Source of the DNA: SCSIO-59966 sp046566185
Lineage (GTDB): Bacteria; Actinomycetota; Actinomycetes; Actinomycetales; SCSIO-59966
Assembly: GCA_046566185.1 (NCBI GenBank)
Contig: JBKHXE010000172.1
Coordinates: 1 to 15,256 of the forward strand
DNA: 15,256 nucleotides
Direction: 5' to 3'
The notes beneath the pieces were generated by a model. That model was not told the origin of the DNA and made no database searches. It worked only from the letters and a program-made list of their open reading frames with translations. Of this stretch, positions 1-5,195 are shown in pieces; positions within the stretch are counted from its first letter, which is position 1, and every line of letters starts with the position of its first letter. A program made the translations under genes and the position numbers.

Positions 1-360
1 GCGCTCGATGCGCAGCCGCTGGTCGCGGCACGTGAAGAGCCGAGAGTCGTTGCGGATCAACGCACCTGGCAGCAGGTGCGCCTCGCAGAGCACCTGGAAC
101 CCGTTGCAGATCCCCAGCACCGGCAGCCCGCCCCGGGCCGCCGCGACGAGCGGCTCCATCACCGGGGCGAAGCGGGCGATCGCGCCGCACCGCAGGTAGT
201 CGCCGTAGGAGAAGCCGCCCGGCAGGACGACGGCGTCGACGCCGTGCAGGTCGGCGTCCCCGTGCCAGAGGGCGACCGGCTCGCCGCCGGCGGTGCGGAC
301 GGCGCGGGCGGCGTCCCGGTCGTCCAGCGAGCCGGGGAAGGTGACGACCCCGACCCGCAT
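1..360 (-). CDS. purQ: Phosphoribosylformylglycinamidine synthase subunit PurQ (partial, N-terminal 120 residues)
   Basis: Glutaminase subunit of FGAM synthase: it hydrolyses glutamine and passes ammonia to PurL in step four of cytosolic purine synthesis. The visible part starts MRVGVVTFPGSLDDRDAARA, a class I glutamine amidotransferase fold. PGGFSYGDYLRCG (about residues 47-59) and the nucleophile elbow GICNGFQVL with catalytic Cys85 are intact. The frame stays open to base 1, so the C-terminal half with the His/Glu of the triad lies outside the window; family members are about 225-235 residues. The ATG shares its A with the purS stop (TGATG), so translation is probably coupled to purS. purL would be expected next, to the left. 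Identification is secure; only completeness is unknown. Confidence 0.96.
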   Translation of the reverse strand, partial: MRVGVVTFPGSLDDRDAARAVRTAGGEPVALWHGDADLHGVDAVVLPGGFSYGDYLRCGAIARFAPVMEPLVAAARGGLPVLGICNGFQVLCEAHLLPGALIRNDSRLFTCRDQRLRIER

Positions 361-608
361 CAGCCGACGACCCGGATGTCGACGACGTCCTCGATGACCG
401 GGTTGCTCAGCAGCGTCTCGGCGGCCTTGCGGGCGGCGGCGAGCACCTCGTCGGTGACCTCGCCGTCCACCTCGAGCTCGAACCGCTTGCCCTGCCGGAC
501 GCCGTGCAGGTCCGTGAAGCCCAGGCGCGTGAGCGCGGCGGCGACCGCCTTGCCCTGGGGGTCGAGGATCTCCGGCTTCGGCATGACGTCGACGACGACA
601 CGTCCCAT
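360..608 (-). CDS. purS: Phosphoribosylformylglycinamidine synthase subunit PurS
   Basis: Small non-catalytic subunit that joins PurQ to PurL in the three-part FGAM synthase of Gram-positives and Actinobacteria. At 82 residues it has the normal family length. It begins MGRVVVDVMPKPEILDPQGK and contains RLGFTDLHGVRQGKRFEL, the typical PurS core, followed by an acidic amphipathic helix and LSNPVIEDVVDIRV. A GGAG lies 9 nt before the ATG, and a -10-like TAGCCT sits 38 nt upstream, so this looks like the first gene of a purS-purQ(-purL) transcript. The last base of the gene is the first base of purQ. The start is well supported by length and SD. Confidence 0.95.
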   Translation of the reverse strand: MGRVVVDVMPKPEILDPQGKAVAAALTRLGFTDLHGVRQGKRFELEVDGEVTDEVLAAARKAAETLLSNPVIEDVVDIRVVG

Positions 609-617
609 GAGGCGGCA

Positions 618-621
618 CTCC
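618..621 (-). promoter_or_regulatory. Shine-Dalgarno of purS
   Basis: GGAG 9 nt before the purS ATG. It supports a leadered transcript, unlike several neighbouring genes that appear leaderless. Confidence 0.6.
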
Positions 622-646
622 AGCGGGAGGAGGAGACAGTGCGCTC

Positions 647-652
647 AGGCTA
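647..652 (-). promoter_or_regulatory. Probable -10 element for purS-purQ
   Basis: TAGCCT on the minus strand within CCGGTAGCCT. The identical 10-mer occurs upstream of purA (15241-15250), and a close form, CCGGTAGGTT, sits before purD. It fits the actinobacterial TANNNT consensus; no convincing -35 hexamer was found. It lies in the 167-bp divergent gap (609-775) between purS and the metallo-hydrolase, in which I see nothing else beyond the two putative promoters and the purS SD. Confidence 0.45.
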
Positions 653-763
653 CCGGGGCCCCCCTCACCGCCCGACCACCGAGTGTGGCTCTCGGCGCGG
701 ACTCGCCGGGCGTGTCCGGCTCCGAGGTCACACTCGATCATGCGGGGGGCGCTCCGGCGGTGG

Positions 764-769
764 CACAGT
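764..769 (+). promoter_or_regulatory. Weak putative -10 for the metallo-hydrolase gene
   Basis: CACAGT ends 6 nt before the ATG at 776. There is no SD in this interval, so leaderless initiation is the simplest reading. The hexamer deviates from TANNNT at position one and no -35 is evident. Confidence 0.25.
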
Positions 770-775
770 GTCGGC

Positions 776-1420
776 ATGCGAGTGACGCACCTCGGCCACG
801 CCTGCCTGCTCGTGGAGTGCGGCGGAGCCCGCGTCCTGATCGACCCGGGCACGTTCGCCTCCGGCTGGGAGACGCTCGGCGACCTCGACGCGGTGCTCGT
901 CACCCACGCCCATCCCGACCACGTCGACGAGGAGAAGCTGCCCCAGCTGCTCGAGACGAACGGCGGCGCGCGCCTCCTCGTCGAGCCCGAGCTGGCCGCG
1001 GAGATGACCAAGGTCGGCATCGAGGCCGCTCCGCTGCACCCCGGCGAGGAGGCCGACCTCGGAGGGGTCACCGTGACGGGCGTCGGCGGTCGGCACGCCG
1101 TCATCCACGCCGACATCCCCCGCATCGGCAACGTCGGGATGCTGCTCACCGCCGACGGCGAGCCGACGCTGTTCCACCCCGGCGACGCGTACGAGTACAC
1201 GCCGGAGGGGGTCGACGTGCTCGCCGTGCCGCTCAACGCGCCCTGGTGCGCGTTCAAGGAGACCGTGGAGTTCACCCGCGCGCTGGCGCCGCGGACGGCG
1301 GTCCCGATTCACGACGGGCTGCTGGCCGACCGGGGTCGCGCCGTCTACCTGCGCCAGCTCACCGCGCTGGGCGGCGCCGAGGTGCGTGACCTGCGCGACG
1401 CGGGCGCTGTCGAGCTATAG
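776..1420 (+). CDS. MBL-fold metal-dependent hydrolase
   Basis: Predicted cytosolic metallo-beta-lactamase-fold hydrolase of 214 residues, in the compact UlaG-like/'beta-lactamase superfamily' group; substrate unknown. It opens MRVTHLGHACLLVE and has the metal motif THAHPDHVD (His44, His46, Asp48, His49). Later likely ligands are His107 in GGRHAVIH, Asp137 in HPGDAYEY and His179 in VPIHDGLL. The frame is open upstream to 683, but the fold begins at 776 and the extra 31 residues look non-coding, so I chose the ATG at 776. It lies between purS and purC and is the only plus-strand gene in that part. Its stop codon shares a CTATAG palindrome with the convergent flavoprotein gene. A purine-related role is not shown by the sequence. 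Confidence 0.88.
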   Translation: MRVTHLGHACLLVECGGARVLIDPGTFASGWETLGDLDAVLVTHAHPDHVDEEKLPQLLETNGGARLLVEPELAAEMTKVGIEAAPLHPGEEADLGGVTVTGVGGRHAVIHADIPRIGNVGMLLTADGEPTLFHPGDAYEYTPEGVDVLAVPLNAPWCAFKETVEFTRALAPRTAVPIHDGLLADRGRAVYLRQLTALGGAEVRDLRDAGAVEL

Positions 1421-2848
1421 GCCGTACTCCTCCAGCAGCCGCAGCCACACCTCGCTGATCGTCGGGAACGCCGGGACGGCGTGCCACAGCCGGTCGAGCG
1501 GCACCTCGCCGACGACGGCCACGGTGGCCGAGTGCAGGAGCTCGGCGACGTCCTGGCCGACGAACGTCACGCCGACGAGCACGCGCCGCTCCTCGTCGAC
1601 GACCATCCGAGCCCACCCGGTGTAGCCGTCGGCGTGCAGGCTCGAGCCGGCCACGGCGATGTCGAGGTCGACGACCCGGTGGTCGATGCCGGCGTCCTCC
1701 GCCTGCTGCGAGGTGAGGCCGACGGACACCACCTCGGGGTCCGTGAAGACGACCTGCGTGACGGCGCGGCTCAGCGCGGTGGCGGTGTGCCGCGACCAGT
1801 CGCCGCCCGCCGCGCCGCCGTCGGCGCGCGCCGCGATCGCGTCGGCCGTGATGCGCCCGGCGTACTTGCCCATGTGGGTCAGCGGGGCCTGCCCCGTGAC
1901 GTCGCCCGCGGCGTACAGCCAGTCGCCGTCCACCGCCGTCACGCGGCCCGACGCGTCCACCTCCAGCGGCTGCCCGGGGTCCAGGCCGAGGCCGTCGAGC
2001 CCGATGTCGTGCGTGCGCGGTCGCCGCCCCGTCGCGACCAGCAGCTCGTCGGCGGCGACGCGCTCGCCGCCGTCCAGCGTCAGGGTCACCTCGCCGTCGC
2101 CGCCCTCCCGGGCGACGGTCGTGCACCGGACGCCGACTCGCAGGTCCACGCCGTCCTCCGCGAGGGCGTCGGCCACCAGCTCGCCGGCGCGCTCCTCGGC
2201 CCGGGACAGCAGCCGGGAGTGCGACACCACGGTCACCTGCGACCCGAGGCGCGCGAACGCCTGGGCCAGCTCGACGGCCACGACGCCGCCGCCGATGACC
2301 GCGAGACGCCCCGGCACCTGCTTCGCGCTGGTGGCCTCGCGGCTGCCCCAGAACGCCGTCCCGGCGAGCCCCTGGATCGGCGGCACCACGGGCTCCGACC
2401 CGGTCGCCAGGACGACCGCGCGCCGCGCCGTCCAGGTCGTGCGGTCGCCGCCGCCTGCGGTGACCTCCACGGTCCGTTCACCGACGAGGCGGCCCCGCCC
2501 GCGGACGACGGCGACACCGGCGTCCTCGGCCCACGCCACCTGGTCGGCGTCGTCCCAGTGCTCGGCGAAGGTGTCACGCCGCTGCAGGACCCCGGCGACG
2601 TCGAGGCCCCGGGTCACCGCCCCTGCGGCGCCGGGCAGGCGCCGGGTGGCGGCCAGGGCGTGGCCGGGCCGCAGCAGCGCCTTGCTCGGCATGCACGCCC
2701 AGAACGAGCACTCCCCGCCCACCAGCTCGGCCTCGACCAGGACGACGTCGAGCCCGCCTCGCACCGCCCGGGCGGCCACGTTCTCGCCGGTCGGCCCGCC
2801 GCCGACGACCACGACGTCCGTGATGTGGTGCTCCGCCTGCTGACTCAT
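1415..2848 (-). CDS. NAD(P)/FAD-dependent oxidoreductase, class I disulfide-reductase family
   Basis: Flavoprotein of 477 residues related to dihydrolipoamide dehydrogenase, mycothione reductase and mercuric reductase. Seen: N-terminal FAD Rossmann motif VVVVGGGPTGENVA (12-25); redox-disulfide motif GGECSFWACMPSK with Cys47 and Cys52; NAD(P) motif VIGGGVVAVELAQAF, followed by VVSHSRLLSR, which lacks the acidic residue typical of NADH binding and so leans to NADPH; FAD motif LYAAGDVTG; and a C-terminal dimerisation domain. The usual catalytic HPT..E motif reads FPTISE (Phe461), so the general-base His appears to be missing. The physiological substrate is therefore uncertain and reduction of a disulfide should not be assumed. 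The ATG at 2848 begins directly before the FAD domain; the frame is open further into purC, but that is a shadow. It lies 44 nt after purC. Confidence 0.9.
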   Translation of the reverse strand: MSQQAEHHITDVVVVGGGPTGENVAARAVRGGLDVVLVEAELVGGECSFWACMPSKALLRPGHALAATRRLPGAAGAVTRGLDVAGVLQRRDTFAEHWDDADQVAWAEDAGVAVVRGRGRLVGERTVEVTAGGGDRTTWTARRAVVLATGSEPVVPPIQGLAGTAFWGSREATSAKQVPGRLAVIGGGVVAVELAQAFARLGSQVTVVSHSRLLSRAEERAGELVADALAEDGVDLRVGVRCTTVAREGGDGEVTLTLDGGERVAADELLVATGRRPRTHDIGLDGLGLDPGQPLEVDASGRVTAVDGDWLYAAGDVTGQAPLTHMGKYAGRITADAIAARADGGAAGGDWSRHTATALSRAVTQVVFTDPEVVSVGLTSQQAEDAGIDHRVVDLDIAVAGSSLHADGYTGWARMVVDEERRVLVGVTFVGQDVAELLHSATVAVVGEVPLDRLWHAVPAFPTISEVWLRLLEEYGL

Positions 2849-2854
2849 GGGCAC

Positions 2855-2860
2855 ACTGGA
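2855..2860 (-). promoter_or_regulatory. Weak putative -10 for the flavoprotein gene
   Basis: TCCAGT on the minus strand, 6 nt before the ATG, in the 44-nt gap after purC. There is no SD here. A poor match to TANNNT, listed because the spacing repeats that of other genes in the window; read-through from purC is equally possible. Confidence 0.2.
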
Positions 2861-2892
2861 GCACGGGGCCGTCGCCGCTGCACGTCGGGCGC

Positions 2893-3762
2893 TCAGCGCC
2901 AGTGGCGACCCGTGATGCGCTCGTACGCCTCGACGTAGCGGGCCCGTGTCCGCTCCACGACGTCGTCCGGCAACGGCGGGGGCGGGGCGTCGGAGCCACG
3001 GTCCCAGCCGGACGCCGGACTCGTCAGCCAGTCGCGCACGTACTGCTTGTCGAAGCTGGGCTGCGCGCGCCCGGGCCGCCACTGGTCGGCCGGCCAGAAG
3101 CGGCTGGAGTCGGGGGTCAGCACCTCGTCCCCGAGCGTGAGGGCGCCGGCCTCGTCGAAACCGAACTCCAGCTTGGTGTCGGCCAGCAGGACGCCGCGCT
3201 CCCGGGTGACCTCCTCGGCCCGGGCGTAGACGTCGAGCGTCAGGTGCTTCAGCCGGTCGGCGAGCTCGGGGCCGACCTGCTCGGCCACCGCGGCGAACGT
3301 GACGTTCTCGTCGTGCTCGCCCAGCGCCGCCTTGGTCGCCGGCGTGAAGATCGGCACCTCGAGCCGGCTGCCGTCCTCCAGCCCGGGCGGCAGCTCGACG
3401 CCGCACACCGCGCCGGTGGCCCGGTAGTCGGCCAGCCCGGAGCCGGTGAGGTAGCCGCGGGCCACGCACTCGACCGGCACCATGTCGAGCCGCTTGCACA
3501 CCATCGCGCGGCCCGCGACCTCGGCCGGCACGTCGGTCGACAGCAGGTGGTTCGGCACGTCGAGCCGCTCGAACCACCACAGCGTCAGGGCGGTGAGGAT
3601 CGCCCCCTTGTCGGGGATCGGCGTGGGCAGCACGTGGTCGAAGGCGCTGATCCGGTCGCTCGCGACCACGAGCACGCGCTGGGCGTCGGCCTCGTCGACG
3701 TAGAGGTCTCGCACCTTGCCGGAGTACGTGTGCCGCCACCCCGGCACCTGCTGAGCCGTCAC
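2893..3762 (-). CDS. purC: Phosphoribosylaminoimidazole-succinocarboxamide synthase (SAICAR synthetase)
   Basis: ATP-dependent ligase joining CAIR and aspartate to make SAICAR in cytosolic purine synthesis; 289 residues, the single-domain bacterial/yeast-like form. Seen: N-terminal YSGKVRDLYV (13-22), SDRISAFDHVLPTPIPDKG, VECVARGYLTGSG, the signature LADTKLEFGFD (Asp195, Lys197, Glu199), and DSSRFWPADQW from Asp218. The GTG at 3762 gives VTAQQVPGWRHTYSGK, the expected length and N-terminus; the open frame extends upstream into the S8 gene but shows no homology there. It starts 26 nt after the S8 peptidase stop, so it may be read through from that operon as well as from its own weak leaderless promoter. 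Confidence 0.96.
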   Translation of the reverse strand: MTAQQVPGWRHTYSGKVRDLYVDEADAQRVLVVASDRISAFDHVLPTPIPDKGAILTALTLWWFERLDVPNHLLSTDVPAEVAGRAMVCKRLDMVPVECVARGYLTGSGLADYRATGAVCGVELPPGLEDGSRLEVPIFTPATKAALGEHDENVTFAAVAEQVGPELADRLKHLTLDVYARAEEVTRERGVLLADTKLEFGFDEAGALTLGDEVLTPDSSRFWPADQWRPGRAQPSFDKQYVRDWLTSPASGWDRGSDAPPPPLPDDVVERTRARYVEAYERITGRHWR

Positions 3763-3768
3763 GCGGCG

Positions 3769-3774
3769 AGTCTG
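3769..3774 (-). promoter_or_regulatory. Putative -10 for purC (leaderless)
   Basis: CAGACT on the minus strand ends 6 nt before the purC GTG, in a 26-nt gap. No SD is present. It resembles TANNNT with one change; no matching -35 was seen. Confidence 0.3.
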
Positions 3775-3788
3775 GCAGAGCACTCCGC

Positions 3789-5195
3789 TCAGAGGTTGAC
3801 GACCGTCCCGAGGCACGGCAGGCGCAGCAGGTGCGGGGCGCGGACGACGCGCTCCACCGCGTCGTCCGGCGTGCCGCCGCCGTGGGCGACCTCGCGGGCG
3901 AGCGCCGCGACGACGACGGGGGCGGCGAAGGAGGTGCCGCTCCAGCGAGCCCAGCCCGTGAAGCGGTCGGTGTCCACGCCGTTGACCGCCGGGTTCTTGC
4001 CGTCGAACGGGTCGAAGAACGCGCTCACGAGGTCGACGCCCGGCGCACAGGCGTCGACCCACGAGCCCCAGTTCGTGAACGACGCGGGACCGCAGGTGTC
4101 CAGGGCCGCGACCGCCACCACGTCCTCGTAGGCCGCCGGGTACTGCGGCACGCACGTCGCGTCGTTGCCGGCCGACGCGACGACGACGGCGCCGCGCTCC
4201 CGCAGGGCGGCCAGGGCGTCGAGGAGCGCCCCCGACCCCGCTCCGCCCATCGTCTGCCCGCCGAACGACAGCGACACCAGGTGCGCCGCGCCGCCCGCCT
4301 CACCGACCGGGCCCTTCGCAGCCTCCTGCGCCAGGACGCGGCACAGCAGGCCCTCGGTGACGTGGCCGTGCGCGTCCATCACGGTCCGGACCTCGACGTG
4401 GCAGCCCGGCGTCAGCTGGTCGATGAGCCCGGCGATGAACGTGCCGTGCCCGGCCACGGGGTCGAGGTAGCCGTCACCGTGCCCCGACCCGTCGTCGCTC
4501 AGGGTGTCGGGGCGCTCGATGTCGCCGGTGACCCGGTTCTCCGCGCCCTGCAGCGGCCCCGGCAGCGTGGACGACGTGCGCCCGTCCTGCCCGACGACGC
4601 GTGCCAGCCCGGTGTCGAGCACGAGCACCCGGACGGTGCGGGCCACCCGGTCGCGGGCCCGGCGCCCCGGGTCGTCGGCCGGGCGGGCGGTGCTCTCCAG
4701 CGGGCGGTTCGCCTTGTAGGGGTTGGCGCGCAGCGGCAGGGCGGTGTCCGAGCCGAACCCGTTGGCCTTGTACGGGTTGGCCTTGTAGGGGTTCGCCCCC
4801 AGCCCTCCCGGACCGTGCCAGAACGGCGCCGACTCGTCGCACCCGCACGGCGACGCCCACGAGGCGCCGTCGCAGCCGTGGGCGAGCAGCACGTGCTCGA
4901 CCTGGATCGGCGCCCCGCGGGCCGACAGCCGGTCGACCAGCGTCAACGGGTCGCCCACGCCGTCCACGAGGTACCACCCGAAGCCCTCCTCGCCGGTGAG
5001 CCGCGTCGGCGCCTCCGGCCGGAGGCCGCGCTCGGACTCGGCGATGCGCAGCACCTCGTCCCGCGCGTCGTCCCCGCCGACCACGACGCGGTCGTCGACG
5101 TAGGCGAACCCGTTTCCCCTGGGGGAGAAGACGATGCGGTTGCGCTCGGGGTCGCGCGGGGGGACCAGCGGCTCGTCCCCCGGGTCGATGCTCAT
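3789..5195 (-). CDS. S8 family serine peptidase (subtilase) with NPYKAN repeats
   Basis: Subtilisin-like protease of 468 residues. The triad is complete: Asp194 (VLVLDTG), His250 (AGHGTFIAG), Ser422 (WSGTSFAAP), plus oxyanion Asn344 (SAGNDA). There is no signal peptide or membrane segment; the N-terminus MSIDPGDEPLVPP is polar. Residues 18-107 form a small unassigned domain that could act as a propeptide or recognition domain. Then come a Cys cluster (Cys108, Cys117, Cys119) and NPYKAN at 135-140, 140-145 and 158-163, all before the catalytic domain. Only five lysines occur in the protein, three of them in the repeats. Nine cysteines are unusual for a cytosolic protein. The ATG overlaps the cyclase/NTPase stop (ATGA) and has GGGAG 6 nt upstream, so the two are co-translated. 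Substrate unknown; regulation by the upstream NTPase is inference. Confidence 0.92.
   Translation of the reverse strand: MSIDPGDEPLVPPRDPERNRIVFSPRGNGFAYVDDRVVVGGDDARDEVLRIAESERGLRPEAPTRLTGEEGFGWYLVDGVGDPLTLVDRLSARGAPIQVEHVLLAHGCDGASWASPCGCDESAPFWHGPGGLGANPYKANPYKANGFGSDTALPLRANPYKANRPLESTARPADDPGRRARDRVARTVRVLVLDTGLARVVGQDGRTSSTLPGPLQGAENRVTGDIERPDTLSDDGSGHGDGYLDPVAGHGTFIAGLIDQLTPGCHVEVRTVMDAHGHVTEGLLCRVLAQEAAKGPVGEAGGAAHLVSLSFGGQTMGGAGSGALLDALAALRERGAVVVASAGNDATCVPQYPAAYEDVVAVAALDTCGPASFTNWGSWVDACAPGVDLVSAFFDPFDGKNPAVNGVDTDRFTGWARWSGTSFAAPVVVAALAREVAHGGGTPDDAVERVVRAPHLLRLPCLGTVVNL
4707..4793 (-). repeat. NPYKAN coding repeats in the S8 peptidase linker
   Basis: Two tandem copies sharing an Asn (residues 135-145; bases 4761-4793) and a third 12 residues on (158-163; bases 4707-4724). 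The Pro and Ala codons differ between copies (CCC/CCG, GCC/GCG) while the peptide stays identical. This suggests selection on the peptide rather than very recent duplication. Confidence 0.9.

Noticed and set aside
683..775. Upstream ATG for the metallo-hydrolase
   Set aside because: The 31 extra residues are Arg/Ser-rich with no similarity to the fold, which begins MRVTHLGHAC at 776.
2849..3739. Extension of the flavoprotein frame through purC
   Set aside because: The extra 297 residues are an out-of-frame reading of purC; the FAD motif starts right after ATG 2848.
4707..4793. Possible CRISPR-like or mobile repeat at the NPYKAN coding region
   Set aside because: The units are 15 bp, in frame, vary at synonymous sites and lie within a protease gene; this is a protein repeat.
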